64,000 nucleotides of DNA from Petrolisthes cinctipes (GCA_033782935.1 JAWQEG010000523.1:60001-124000), one strand, 5' to 3'; shown: positions 43,305 to 54,900, counted from the first letter of the stretch. The notes: a model not told the origin generated them from the letters alone. Made by a program: numbers and translations.

Positions 43305-46300
43305 ATGGAGGGAAAGATGTGTGAGGAGGAGATGGAGGAAAGGACAGTGAATAAGGAGGAGGAGATGGAAGAAAGGACAAAGGGTGAGACGGAGATATTA
43401 AACAGTCGGAATGAACCACCAGAGGAATCCCAGAAGGAGTCTCATGGAATCCAACGAGAATCAGCAGAGGACCGAGCCAAGAAGACGATGAGGGTGCCTG
43501 ACGGAGGTTGGGGATGGATGGTGGCCTTCGGAGCCTTCCTTAGTTCGGTAAGTATATTTTTGGTATCCTTTTTATAATAATGTCACGATTCATACATAAG
43601 TATCCAGGGCCTGTATTCACAAAACATCTTAATAAGAGTTTGGACTTGTCTATCCTCACCATTGTGTTTCAGCTTAATTTCGAAGCAGTGAATGGTTTTG
43701 TTATTTTATTGGTATGAGCTGTTATTATGATTTCGAAGCAGTGCCGGGTCCTGTAAATAATAGTCCATGTCATGAATGAACGCTTTCCAACAAAATTTTA
43801 AGTTAAGAGTGAACTTTGCTTTTGTGAATGGTGCACAAAAGTTGGTACCCTCAGCCAGCCACAATAATACTGAATCACATGTGGTTCGAACGAGTAAACA
43901 ACACAGGGCAGATGGCCAACTGTGTTTTGTTGTTGTTTGCTTTTACTGTATTATTTTTTGTTTGAGTCTATTTACTGTTTCTTTTAATCAATGTTAGTGT
44001 TATACTTTCGTGACAGTGTTTAATGTTTATGTTTTCACGTGTTAGTGTTGGCACTGTTGGGCAAATAATGGTGTAAAGTTAGTGTGTGTTAATTTCGTGA
44101 CTGTGTTTATTTAATTATTATGATTAATTAGGTTAGTGTTTTATTTTCGTGACAGTGTTTAATTAGTTTGTGTATAATTAATATTGGTGTTATATTTTCG
44201 TGACAGTGTTTTTTTCATATTATGGTCTCCAGGTGTTGGTGTTGGGCCAGAGCTTCACCTTCGGCATCCTCTTCTCCCAGTACCTATTGAGTGAAGGCGT
44301 CTCGTCCACCACCACAGGCTGGATCTTCAGCATAAGCCTCATGATGACCCACTTTATGATGGTGTTGGTGGGTCCCCTCACTAAGGAGTTTGGTATCAGG
44401 ACTGTGGGTTACTTTGGCACCACCATCTGTGTCATTGCCATGTTCTTGTCTGCCTTCACGCCCTCACCCGAGTTCCTCTACGTCACCTACTCGCTGTTGG
44501 GTGGTAGGTATTGTGAGGGATTGACTTTATTATTAGCAGTGTTCCCAGTCATTCGTTCAAGCCAATAACAAAACATGGCAAACCTTGTATTATATAGTTG
44601 TTGGGTGGTAGGTATATGAGTGACTCTAGTCGTTCAAAACACCTAATATCAATCAAACAATCCTAGTCATTCAAAATTTAATATTGACAACCCGTGAGTG
44701 TGATTTCTTCAGCCTATTCCAAACGCGTTCATCAACGAATGGTATCTATCAACATTTTTCAACACCAATGATTGGGTCCAGTAAAAAGAACCATGAGTAT
44801 TAACCAAACCATGAGTATAGGCCTACTAAACAAACAACCCATGAATGTACTAAACAAACAAATAATGACTACTAAACAAACAAACCATGAGTGTACTAAA
44901 CAAACAACCAGGGGCCGGATACTCAAAAAGTTCCTAAATTAGCCTTCCTATCTCACTTAGGAATGCCTAGTGTAGGAACAGGTTAGGAACTCCTATCTCG
45001 TTTCCTAAGTGCCCATACTCAAAATATTCTGAGGAGTTCCTAAACCCTTCCTAACACTTAGGAGTTCCTAAATCCTCTAGGAGTTTCTAAGTCCTTTAGC
45101 CAATCAGGAAGGAGCTTTCAAATAGTTCCCGCTTTTTTCCAGCCAATGGGTAAGAAGAATCATATCAGCTGTGTATTGTAAACACGTAATAAGAGCGCCT
45201 CTTATATGTTCCTCTTATATTAAAGTGCAGTATAGTATTATATATATTAAGTTCATATCAATTACAAATGAAATATATCGGTAAATATTGAAAGAATTAC
45301 CGTTATTGCGTACGTTTTTTCTACCTTCATTACCCACTTATTTAGACCATTCGAAGAATATTTTCCTCAATGGCATTTCCTCCGCAAATGCCCCATTTCC
45401 AAGATAGGACATATTTAAATGGGGCATTTTGAAATTAGCCTGACCTTACCTGACCTGACCTAACCTAACCTAACCTCATCAGACTACCGGGACTTAACCT
45501 GGGCAAACTACGGTAAATTTACAGAAGAACTGGGTTCACTATATTGTATATTTTAGTATCATTACCCACTATTTTGGACCATTCTAAGATACTTTTCATC
45601 TATGGTGTTTCTCTCGGAGATGCCCCATTTTACAAACATAATTTGGAAATTAGTCTGACCTTACCTGACCTGACCTAAACTATCATAAACTATCATAAAG
45701 TGACTGGGGCAAATTTCCGGGACCTAGCTAGATGTGGTAACACTGCGCGATCCTAGCCAAAAACCCAGTTATTCTGTAATAATACCCAAACTACTGGGAC
45801 CTAACCTGGGCAAACTACCGGGAAATTACCGTGGTAAAGTACAATAAATGACGGGGGTAAAATACTGGCACCCAGCCGGATCTGGCAACACTGCTGCAAA
45901 ACGGTAATTCTTTCAATAAATACCAATATATCTCAGGAAGTATGGTTGTGTGCCAATAATATGCTTAATTTATGATTTGTTCTTGTGTGTCATGTTCCTC
46001 CTGTGTTACAGTATTTTATTTTATTTTTTAAAGTCAGCATTACACATGAAATCAATGTCATTGTGTACTATATAATTATATATCTTTGTTTTAAGCTTAG
46101 TGCAGTTTTGTATATTTTTCTGATTTAAAATCACTACATGATTAGGTTAGGTTTTTCCATCCTCCAACTTACAATCTCTTCTCCATCCATCTTTTCAAAC
46201 TCAGTCTCTCTTCCATCCCTCCTCTCCAACCTACAATCTTTACTCCAAACTTTCCCTTACACTAATCATATGGTGTGGGACCAATGCACGGTAGGCTGTA

Positions 46301-49300
46301 CTGTATATTTAGTGCTGTCTTCTTTACTTGCCTGCACATCTCCACTAGCAAAGTGGAAGTGTTATACATATTTTGCCTTTGCAGAAACTGTGATACTGTG
46401 TCAACTCAGGTTTATTTATTTTTTCCTTTAAACAAAATGTGATACTTTATGTAACTCAGGGTTATTTTTGTGTGTGCTACTTTTAGGCTTAATTATGTAG
46501 GCTAAGGAAATATAGATATATACAGGATATATTTTTTAAAAATTTTATTACTGGATAAATATATTGAAGAATTGTTAATGTGAGCATTAATTACAAAAGT
46601 TAAAAAAATTTGCCTTCTCATGATCCAACTCAGAGGTAAATAAAAACAAAAAAGACATCTTATTTAAGTCACAGCCTACACAGTGAGACAACTGCAAAAA
46701 GAATCCTTTTCCTGAAAAAACATTGCTTTTTCTGATAATATATGCACCACTGAGTTCACCACTCTGCTCACACTTGCTTGTGTCACTCCTGCTGTATCCC
46801 CAATTACACTTTGGAAGGTCCCACTCGCCAACAATCGCAGAGTCACTATATAACACTTGAGTACTTGTTGGTATCGCATGAGACCTTCTAGTGGGTCGAG
46901 CAACGTGTGGTTCCAGTTCCTGGCACAAATGTATTATTTCATGCCGAGGAAATCTATAGTAGCGCAGCAAGTGTTCATCACTATGATGTAGAGGGTCTAG
47001 CATATCCCTGTAGACTCTCTCACGCCTTAGCTGACGCCTATTTTCGTAGGCAAACCAAAGTTCAATCACTGCACTAGTCTCTTCACTCTCTTGCCTCTCC
47101 AACAACAACAAAATAACACGTTTGTGTTGGTGACTTCAAGTGTCGCGCTATCAATTTTCACAACTTTTCTACGGTGACGGAGTTCCTAACTCACTTAGAA
47201 GGCCTTGGGGGTCTTCCTAAATCCAACCGATTTAGGAACAATAAAAATGGCGTCCCACAGTGTCGATATTGCTTTGAGTATGAGTTCCTAGCTCGACTGG
47301 GGAAGTTAGGAATTCCTAACTGAGATAGGAATTCCTAAATTGTTTTGAGTATCCGGCCCCAGGGCTCTCACAAGCAGAGATAGCCATTACCTTAGATGTT
47401 GTAACTTTTTACCCTAGATTTCAGCAAATTACCTTAGAACTGCTGGATCATTACCTTGAAAATTACCTTAGATTTTTGTGTGGAAAATATGATTATATTC
47501 TTAACAAAAGTGCACATTCTTTGTTCACAATACTTTTAATGGCATTTGCACAACTGAAAAGGTCTAGTTTTAGGTAGCAATCAACCTCAATATGCATATA
47601 AGAATCTTTTAATAAATCAAATTGGGTACATTACAACTTTAAGAAAATAAATGCTCTTCCCTTCAACATAAATACTGGTAGGCTAATACTTATCTTAACA
47701 AAATACAGTAGAAATAAAAGAACATTTGCAATTACAGTGTACTAAGTAACAGTAAGACTGTCCAAATTGTTATCACACCCATTAATAATGCTTATCATTA
47801 CATAATGCAAAGAAAAACACATATCAAATACAGTACCGACACTTGACAGTAAGACTGTTATCACACTAGAATGACTAGTTCATCAGTAGGCCCTTAATAC
47901 TTATTACATAATACAAAAAAATTAAAGATTGTCCAATATGGAAATACAAAAACAGTTCCTTTTTTAGCTTTCATGTATAACAACTACTGAAACTGCTTGG
48001 ATATGAGATTCTTGGCTTCCTCATCTGTAGCATTACTCTTTTTAAATCTTAACAGGAGTTGTCTATCTGCAATCAACTGATGACTGGAGATTCTCTTCCT
48101 TTTAAGACCATTTTTGGTATGCAGCAAACTTACCAGACTAGTACTTTTCAAAATACCTCTGATATCAGTTTTAATTCTTCGTAGATGACTAAAGAGCCTT
48201 TCCACAGATGCATTGGAGTGTGGCAGGGATAATGTACAAGCAACTACCTTTCTAAGATTGGGGAATTTTGGCTCTCCTGTCTCATTTTTCAACAACAGTT
48301 GTTTTTTCCAGAACTCACCAGCATCTTTCTCCCCCGTGAAACTGGCAGTCTAAGCGTCCGCAACGGTATATATAGGGAGTTATATGACTCCTGAACTTGT
48401 CCTTTACGTAAAAATATATTTGCGATTCAGAGCATACTGGCGATTACTGGGCCTGTTTTTCAGCAGAACCATGAATATTATTAAATTGTGGCTGGTAAGT
48501 CTCGATTACGTTAGAATTACCTTAAAAATTGCATTACCTTAAACATTACCTTAAGAGTACTTGAATTACCTAAAAATGAGGTAATTACCTTGAAAGTGAG
48601 AGCCCTGCAAACAACCCATAAGTATACTAAACAACAACAACAACAACAACAACCTATGACTACTAAACAAACATGCTGCCCAGGGAAGCTGACTTTATTC
48701 TCTGTGAATATTAGTCCAAGGCCAAGAGGTATATCTCTTGGCCTTGTATTAGTCATTCTCCACAGGGCTAGAATAAAGATTGTGGAAGGATCTGGTCACT
48801 TTCTAGTGGATTTGACGACATCCACCCACATGGATTAAAAATCCATGTGAGGTGTACTACAACCGGAGGCTTTTTTTTTTTTTTTTTTCACTGTCGTGTG
48901 GCCGCCAGCACATGGGGGTGCATTTCCCTTTGCATGTAGCAGTGTAAACTCCCTCCCCCTAATGGTCTCTTCAGGGCTGATCTCATGGAAGGTGCGGCCC
49001 CACTTGTAGCTCTTGTGGTAACATGGACTTGGGCCCACAGCACTGGCTGTGGGATCAAAGACCTTCCCCTCAATCTACCTGGCGGTCGGAGGCCCCCAGA
49101 CTCCCTGGTCCAGTAAGCTCTGGTCCCATCTCCCTGGGATGTGCTTCGGTAGCCCAGGCATATAGGGCCAGCCCCTCCTTTATTTTAATTTGTTTTTTCA
49201 CTACGACCAGAGTGTACCAGGGGTCTGTGGGGCAGGAGGTCATTCTGCCCCGGGAGAATATCAACAACAACAACTAAACAAACAAACCATAACTACTAAA

Positions 49301-52300
49301 CAAACAACCCATGAGTGTACTAAAAAATACCTTTCTAATATATTGTTCTGACAGGTGTGGGCCTTGGGCTGGTGGTGAGCGTGTGCTACACTGTAGTGGC
49401 CCCATACTTCGATAAGAAAAGGGGTAGAGCCAACACGTTACTAGTGGCAGGGTCTCCAGTGGCACAGATTGTCATGATGCCACTGTTACGTTACCTCTTG
49501 GACCAGTACAGTTTCAGAGGAGCTGCTCTCGTGTACAGTGGTGTGTTAATGCATACGTATATAGGAGTAACTTTCTTCCATCCCCTCAAGTGGCATCTCA
49601 AACCTTCAGAGGATAAAGCACAGGAGAAGATACTGCCTCATCATGGGGAAGAAGAGATTATGGGTCATCCTCATTCTGAAAACTCCAATTCCTTACTGAG
49701 TCAAGTGGACAAACAAACCGACTCCCAGTGTGTGAAACGAAGATATCATCAGTCTGCCTCATGCACTATGAATGGAATTGGAGGTTCGTTCGCTTCCATT
49801 GCTTCTTCTTCCTCCGACTTCCCCGTCATGGGTTTTGTTGATGTTGTTGTAGCGGCGAAGACCTCCAGTGTGTCATCATCATCTCTTCATGGTGTTGGTG
49901 ACGATGATGACGATGAGGGAAATGACTTTGTTAAGGTGGGGACTGATGGTGATGGTGGTGGTGATGGACAGACGTGTGGTGTCGTCAGGAGGCTCTTCAA
50001 CACCTTCGTCAGAGTGGGTCGTAGCATCATAACAAACTTTAAGCTGTACAGGTCCCTTCGTGTTTGCATCATCGCCATCTCCTTCGGCCTCAGCAGCGCC
50101 TCTTTCTTCAACTTCATCATGTTGGCGCCGTTTTCCATGCAGGCGTCAGGACACTCCCTCCAAAATGCTGCCTGGTGCCTCTCAGCCATGGGCATTGTCA
50201 ACCTGCTCTCACGGTTTGTTGTCTCGCCACTCGCTGACTGGAAAAAGTTTGATATCCGAATCTGTATGATGCTCGGCTACTTCCTGAAGGCGATTGCTGC
50301 AGTGGGTGAGTCTCCTCCTTCGGGAATTAAAAAAAAAAAAAAAAAAATAGATAAATACATATAATACACAAGGCTTCTCCTATATTATCAAAATTAATTC
50401 TCCTCCTTCGGAATTAAAAAAAAAAATAGATAAATACATATATAATACACAAGGCTTCTCCTATATTATCAAAATGAATTCTAATTAGAAAAATAAGCTA
50501 TATAATTATATAGGAATAATAAGGAATAGGATTAAATAAAAAAGAGTATCAAAATGCACAAGGCTTCTCTCATATCGTCCAAATGAATTCTGATGACATG
50601 TAGGAATAAATCATTAAGGATATCAAAATGAAAACATCTGCTCACACACACATATATGAATACTCCGATACATCCCCCCCCCCCACACACACACATGAAT
50701 AATACCCCCATAAACCCCCACACACAAATGAATACCCCCATCCCCCCCCCACACAAAAATAATGAATACAGTACTCCCATATTCTCTCCTCTTCCCCCCC
50801 CCCCACACACAGACAAATGAATACCCCCTCCCCACTCTCCCCCCCACACACAGACAAATGAATACCCCCTCCCCAGTCTCCCCCCCACACACAGACCAAT
50901 GAATACCCCCTCCCCACTCTCCCCCCCACACACAGACAAATGATTACCCCTTCCCCACACTCCCCCCCACACACAGACAAATGAATACCCCCTCCCCACT
51001 CTCCCCCCCACACACAGACAAATGAATACCCCTTCCCCACACTCCCACACACAGACAAATGAATGCCCCCTCCCCACTCTCCCCCCACACACAGACAGAC
51101 AAATGAATACCCCTTCCCCACACTCCCTTCCCCACTCTCCCACACAGACAAATTATTACCCCTCCCCACTCTCCCACACAGGTTTCGCCCTCTCTGACCG
51201 CCTGGGGTTCCTGGCTTTGTGGACTGTTTTGTTTGGTATTGGTCTGGGATCCACCATTAGTCTTCAGATCCTCGTTATCGTCTCGTACATGGGCATGGAA
51301 CTCCTGCCTGCCACCTACGGCATCGCTGGCATCACCACGGCAATCTGTTTCCCCATAGCAGGACCGCTGATAGGTAAGGTTAGGTTAGGTTTGGTAATGT
51401 TGAAATAGTTTAGGTTAGGTTTGGTAATGTTGAAGTAGGTTGGGTTGGGTTGGGTAATGTGTTGAAGTAGGTTTTGTTGGGTTAGGTTAAGTTAGGTAAG
51501 GTTATGTTGGGTTAGGTTATGTTGGGTTTGGTAATGGTAAAGTAGGTTAGGTTAGGTTAGGTAATGTTGGGTTTGGTAATGTTATGTTGGGTTAGGTTAT
51601 GTTTGGTAATGTTGAAGTAGGTTTGGTTGGGTTAGGTTATGTTGGGTTTGGTTTGGTTGGGTTAAGTTAGGTAAGATTGGGTTTGGTTTGGGAATGTTGA
51701 AGTAGATTTGGTTAGGTTAGGTTGGGTGATGTTGAGTTTGGTAATGTTGAAGTAGGTTTGGTTGGGTTAGGTTATAATTATGGTAATGTTGGGTTAGGTT
51801 TGGTAGTGTTGAAGTAGGTTTGGTTGGGTTAAGTTAGGTAAGATTGGGTTTGGGTTAGGTTATGTTAGGTTATGTTGGGTTTGGTAATGTTGAAGTAGGT
51901 TTGGTTGGGTTAAGTTAGGTAAGATTGGGTTTGGGTTAGGTTATGTTGGGATAGGTTATATAGTAATGTTTGGTTTGGTAATGTTGAAGTAGGTTTGGTT
52001 GGGTTAGATTTGGTGTGGTTTGGTTTGGTAATGTTGAAAAAGGTTAGGTTGGGTTAGGTTAGGTTATGTTGGGTTGGGTAATGTTGAAGTAGGTTTCGTT
52101 GTGTTAGGTTAGGTTTGGTTTGGTAATGTTGAAGTAGGTTAGGTTGGGTTAGGTTAGGTTAGGTGATGTTGGGTTTGGTAATGTTGAAGTAGGTTTGGTT
52201 TGGTTAAGTTAGGTAATATTGGGTTTGGTTTGGTAATGTTGAAGTAGGTTTGGTTGGGTTAGGTTAGGTTTTGGTAATGTTGAAGTAGGTTTGGTTGGGT

Positions 52301-53072
52301 TAAGTTATGTTGGGTTGGGTAATGTTGAAGTAGGATTGGTTGGGTTAAGTTAGGTAAGATTGGGTTTGGTTTGGTAATGTTGAAGTGGTTTGGGTTAGGT
52401 TTGGTTATGTTATGTTATGTTGAGTTTGGTAATGTTGAGGTTGGGTTAAGTTAGGTATGATTGGGTTGGGTTTGGTAATGTAGAAATAGGTTTGGTTGGA
52501 GTATAGGTTAGGTTAGGATGGATTAGGTTAGGTTCAGTTATAGTCAATCCCTTAATTTTCTGTTCAACTGTCCCTAGCTCATTTCCTTCTTTTTCCTTCT
52601 CCTCCACTCTGTCACTTTCTCTTTTGTGCATTATACAAGATCTTTCTGACCACGCACACAATAATTATTCTTCCCCTCGCACTTTTATCATTCATTTTCT
52701 CGTCTTGATGCAAGTCTGGTGCGGGAGTAATTAACCCAGAGCTATGAACCCAGTCTTTACACACACACATACACACACAATTTCCCCACTTTTTTTTCAT
52801 TCATTTTCTCTTTGTAACAGGTCAGAGCTTTACACACACACACACACACACACACACCATTTCCCCTCTCTTTTTTCATTCCTTCTCTCTTTGTAACAGG
52901 TCTGGTGCGTGACTTAACCCAGAACTACGAACCTAGTATGTACTTCATTGGTAGCATGGACCTGGTGAGTGCTGCCATGTGGATCTTTATGCCAGCTGCT
53001 GTGGCTTGGGACAACGCCACCAACAAATGTAAACAAACCTCAGACACTAACCAACAACAGATGGACCCTTGA
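43305..53072 (+). CDS. Monocarboxylate transporter-like protein (SLC16 family)
   Basis: Five exons: 43305-43547, 44233-44503, 49355-50305, 51182-51373, 52900-53072; 1830 nt, 609 residues, phases 0,1,1,1, all AG/GT. A predicted plasma-membrane major facilitator of the MCT type (proton-linked or facilitated transport of monocarboxylates or related small acids). Family signatures are visible: P-D-G-G-W-G-W at residues 65-71 entering TM1, and Y-F-D-K-K-R-G-R-A-N with A-G-S at 189-205 (TM4-5). An acidic 60-residue cytosolic N-tail has a duplicated E-E-E-M-E-E-R-T segment. Six spans precede a long hydrophilic loop (about residues 255-395) rich in Ser, Asp and Gly, then six more spans ending in V-S-A-A-M-W-I-F-M-P-A-A-V. 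The start is the first in-frame ATG of the exon. Substrate cannot be told from sequence. The second intron carries Harbinger, hAT and LINE-like insertions; the exon at 51182 is flanked by splice-site-like minisatellites. Confidence 0.94.
43548..44232. other. Transporter intron 1
   Basis: 44000-44215 holds three loose repeats of TTTTCGTGACAGTGTTTAAT. Nothing else recognised. Confidence 0.6.
44790..44908. repeat. ACTAAACAAACAACCCATGAGTGT minisatellite, left part
   Basis: Units of about 24 bp; the array resumes at 48607-48668 and at 49277-49325, showing it was one array now split by three transposons. Confidence 0.85.
45280..45924. mobile_element. MITE, GGTATTTATTGAAAG family, copy 2, perfect 8-bp TSD
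   Basis: GGTAAATATTGAAAGAATTA on the left and TAATTCTTTCAATAAATACC on the right. AATATATC at 45272-45279 recurs at 45925-45932. Longer than the 18583 copy because an internal block (ATTACCCACT ... CTGACCTTACCTGACC) is duplicated. Confidence 0.9.
46676..47111 (-). pseudogene. HARBI1-like transposase, N-terminal fragment
   Basis: The minus-strand frame starting at 47111 reads R-R-E-R-V-Y-R-D-M-L-D-P-L, then R-Y-Y-R-F-P-R-H-E-I. After a frameshift near 46880 it continues T-L-R-L-L-A-S-G-T-F-Q-S-V-I-G-D-T-A-G-V-T-Q-A-S-V-S-R-V-V, the helix-turn-helix of Harbinger nucleases. The DDE catalytic domain that should follow is absent, so the element cannot move itself. Confidence 0.88.
47360..48606 (-). 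mobile_element. hAT element with TTACCTTAGA subterminal repeats, copy 2
   Basis: Ends CAGGGCTCTCAC and GTGAGAGCCCTG are perfect inverted repeats. CAAACAAC lies at 48607-48614 and, across the Harbinger insertion, at 44901-44908, so the original insertion had an 8-bp duplication (although CAAACAAC is also part of the host minisatellite). Contains the transposase C-terminus 47984-48295. Confidence 0.88.
47984..48295 (-). pseudogene. hAT transposase C-terminal dimerisation domain
   Basis: The frame includes F-P-N-L-R-K-V-V, then S-L-P-H-S-N-A-S-V-E-R-L-F-S, then K-T-D-I-R-G-I-L and L-L-H-T-K, the hallmark of the hAT C-terminal (Dimer_Tnp_hAT) region. Upstream catalytic parts are missing; about 104 codons remain open. 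Confidence 0.93.
48669..49276 (+). mobile_element. (CAA)n-tailed non-LTR fragment or SINE, copy 2
   Basis: The same sequence as 15196-15757 in the opposite orientation, ending in CAACAACAACAAC. The start has the CCAAGGCCAAGAG hairpin. It is inserted in the ACTAAACAAAC minisatellite, whose units on both sides hide any target duplication. Confidence 0.82.
50318..50500. repeat. Tandem duplication after transporter exon 3
   Basis: TCTCCTCCTTCGGGAATT followed by poly-A and CAAGGCTTCTCCTATATTAT occurs at 50311 onward and again at 50399 onward; a third looser copy of CAAGGCTTCTC is at 50560. Confidence 0.85.
50680..51181 (+). repeat. 41-bp minisatellite carrying a splice-acceptor-like end, before transporter exon 4
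   Basis: Unit CCCCTCCCCACTCTCCCCCC plus CACACACAG plus ACAAATGAATA. CAG ends at 50812, 50853, 50894, 50935, 50976, 51017, 51054, 51094 and 51147, and finally the real acceptor at 51181. Each CAG follows a pyrimidine-rich tract of at least 15 bases. Confidence 0.88.
51374..52545 (+). repeat. GGTTAGG-type minisatellite starting at the donor of transporter exon 4
   Basis: About 1.17 kb of GGTTAGGTTTGGTAATGTTG with AAGTAGGTTTGGTTGGGTTA, related to the arthropod telomere repeat TTAGG. It starts at the donor itself (GATAG/GTAAGGTTAGG). TTAG/GTAAG donor-like copies recur near 51493, 51670, 51838, 51917 and 52353, and TAG/GTAAT many times. Confidence 0.92.
52713..52899 (+). repeat. Degenerate copies of the 5' end of transporter exon 5
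   Basis: 52713-52760 (TCTGGTGCGGGAGTAATTAA onward) matches the first 45 bases of exon 52900 with changes that break the frame. 52790-52822 repeats the pyrimidine tract and CTCTTTGTAACAG/GTC acceptor, then an exon scrap AGAGCTTT with an internal deletion. (CA)n runs separate the copies. Confidence 0.85.
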
Positions 53073-53094
53073 TGATGATGATACTACGTTGTTT

Positions 53095-53400
53095 CAAGTT
53101 CAAGTTCAAGTTGTGGGTCCCACAGAGGGCCGCTCATGGGCAGCATAATATGCGGGGGTTGTGCGGGGGAATTAAGGATCCAGGGGAGGATTAGGAAGGG
53201 GGTTAGGATAAGGGTGGATTGGGTCAGGGACTGCTGGTTGAGAATTAGGATTGGGGAGGTAATAATTGGTGATCCTATTTCTAAACGTGTCAAGAGTGGG
53301 GCTATTAACTACGTGAGATGGGAGATGATTCCACTCTTGGATGCTGCGGGGAAAAAATGAGTGCCTAAATATATCAGTGCTTGTCTGGTATGTATGGTAT
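53095..53400. other. Unclassified sequence after the transporter stop, possibly a repeat
   Basis: Starts with (CAAGTT)n and GTGGGTCCCACAGAGGGCCG. Open on both strands for about 70 codons without recognisable motifs. It could be 3' UTR or a retroposon scrap. Confidence 0.35.
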
Positions 53401-53459
53401 TTTAAGTTGTGGCTGTTTCTATAGGAAGACTTTTTAAAGGGTGTGTATGGACATGTAGG

Positions 53460-53850
53460 AGAAGAAATGGATGATGGTTTAGTGGTATCAAGGAAAAAAA
53501 TGGATTGTGAAGTTGTGAGTGGTATATTGGTTGTATATTATATCAAAGAAAACTGAGTTGGTGATATTTTTGGAGGTTGTATCAAGGAATAGTACATGGG
53601 TGGTGTATCAAAGTCAATTGGATAGTTTAGTGGTATCAAGGAAAAATGAATAGTTTAGTGGTATCAGTGAAAAATGAATGGTATAGTGGTATCAAGGAAT
53701 AATGGATAGTTTAGTGGTATCAATGAAAAATTAATGGTATAGTTCTATCAATGAAAAATAGATAGTTTAGGTTTATCAAGGAAAAATGGATAGTTTAGTG
53801 CTATCAAGGAAAAATGAGTGGTCTAGTGGTATCAAGGAAGACTAAAAATG
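53460..53850. repeat. TAGTTTAGTGGTATCAAGGAAAAATGGA minisatellite
   Basis: About 11 units of 28-36 bp, variable. Confidence 0.85.
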
Positions 53851-53960
53851 ATAGTTGTAACCTTGACAGTACATAATTATTATCTCTGTAGCCTACTGTA
53901 TGTCTGGATGAAGAAAATATAATGTTTATGTAATCGTGCCATAGTTTATCAAGATTACCA

Positions 53961-54148
53961 ATTGAGGGGAGATTCTGTTTTTGTTGGTGAATTGGAAGGA
54001 AGGTCTCTGATGATTCCTGCAAACTATATATACCACCAAACAGATCCACTATTAGTAACATCAATTATTAAGGTCGTCTGTTTCATGGTATAGTTTGGAG
54101 GAATCAGTAGTAGCCTTCCAATTTACCAACAAGAAAATCTCCCCTTGA
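53961..54148. mobile_element. MITE, GGGGAGATTCTG family, best copy
   Basis: Left TTGAGGGGAGATTCTGTTTT and right AAGAAAATCTCCCCTTGAG; inward, TGTTGGTGAATTGGAAGG pairs with CCTTCCAATTTACCAACA. AT-rich middle. A second broken copy lies at 54170-54280, directly before the next MITE. Confidence 0.75.
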
Positions 54149-54280
54149 GTAGAAAAAACAACAACAAAAACACACACACTTTGGTAAATTTGAAGGCTAC
54201 TGATTCCTCCAAACTTTCGTGGCATAGTTTAATTGGAGGAATCAGAGGCCTTCTAAATCACCAACAGAAGAATCTCCCCT

Positions 54281-54465
54281 TTAAGGACCCTGTGATCGTG
54301 TATGAAAATTGGAGGCTTCTGCTGATTCCTCCTGACCATGCTATGAAACAAACAAGCTCCTTCCATATATTGGTGTGTGTGTGTGTGTGTGTGTGTGTTT
54401 TTCGTGGCAATATTTGAAGGACTAATTTATCTCCAATTTTCTGACAACATCACAGGGTCCCATAA
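54281..54465. mobile_element. TTAA-type MITE, copy 5
   Basis: TTAAGGACCCTGTGATCGTG on the left and ACATCACAGGGTCCC on the right; (GT)n in the middle as in copy 1. Confidence 0.82.
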
Positions 54466-54864
54466 AGACAACTATTTTTTTTTTTAATATATATATATAA
54501 CTTATAATCGTGTTTCTTCGTTTGAACTCACTATATTATTCATTATAAATACAGTATACCTCTATGCAGTATTACGTATAGTTCTGTATTTTTTTATTTT
54601 TTTATACTATAATCTCTTAGTTAAAGGTTAATTAACTTATATATAAATAGAATAGGGACATAACCACACTTTGTTTATCTCAGTCACGTGGATTTGTGCA
54701 ATATACTTACTGCAATCCAGGACCCGTGCAATATCAACATTATGTGCAATTGTTAGGCTGACCTCCCTGGTGTGTGTATGTGTGTGTGTACAGTTGCAGA
54801 CATAATTATGAAACAGATACAAACCAAATGGGCCCCTTATTAAGCATATAATAGGACATGTCGT

Positions 54865-54869
<5 letters not shown>

Positions 54870-54900
<31 letters not shown>

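Larger units (their letters stand above)
44912..47359 (-). mobile_element. PIF/Harbinger element, 3-bp TSD (CAG)
   Basis: Ends GGGCCGGATACTCAAAA and TTTTGAGTATCCGGCCC are perfectly inverted, with extended subterminal GTTCCTAA repeats. CAG at 44909-44911 recurs at 47360-47362. The element contains a truncated HARBI1-like gene on the minus strand and a nested MITE at 45280-45924. The right-hand CAG is also the first three bases of the hAT element at 47360. Confidence 0.9.

Noticed and set aside
44530..44570. Read-through of the transporter exon 2 frame past 44503
   Set aside because: The donor GGTG/GTAGGT at 44503 joins in phase 1 to 49355 and restores the conserved G-V-G-L-G-L segment; the read-through stops at once.
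48590..48838. Frame with a Gln run
   Set aside because: The Gln run is the (CAA)n/(CAACAA) minisatellite between transposons.
50532..51177. Minus-strand open frames of up to 203 codons
   Set aside because: They are produced by the 41-bp minisatellite before exon 4 read backwards; periodic Gly/Ile/Cys peptides.
51374..52545. True telomere
   Set aside because: Diverged units with higher-order structure, located inside a spliced gene with exons on both sides.
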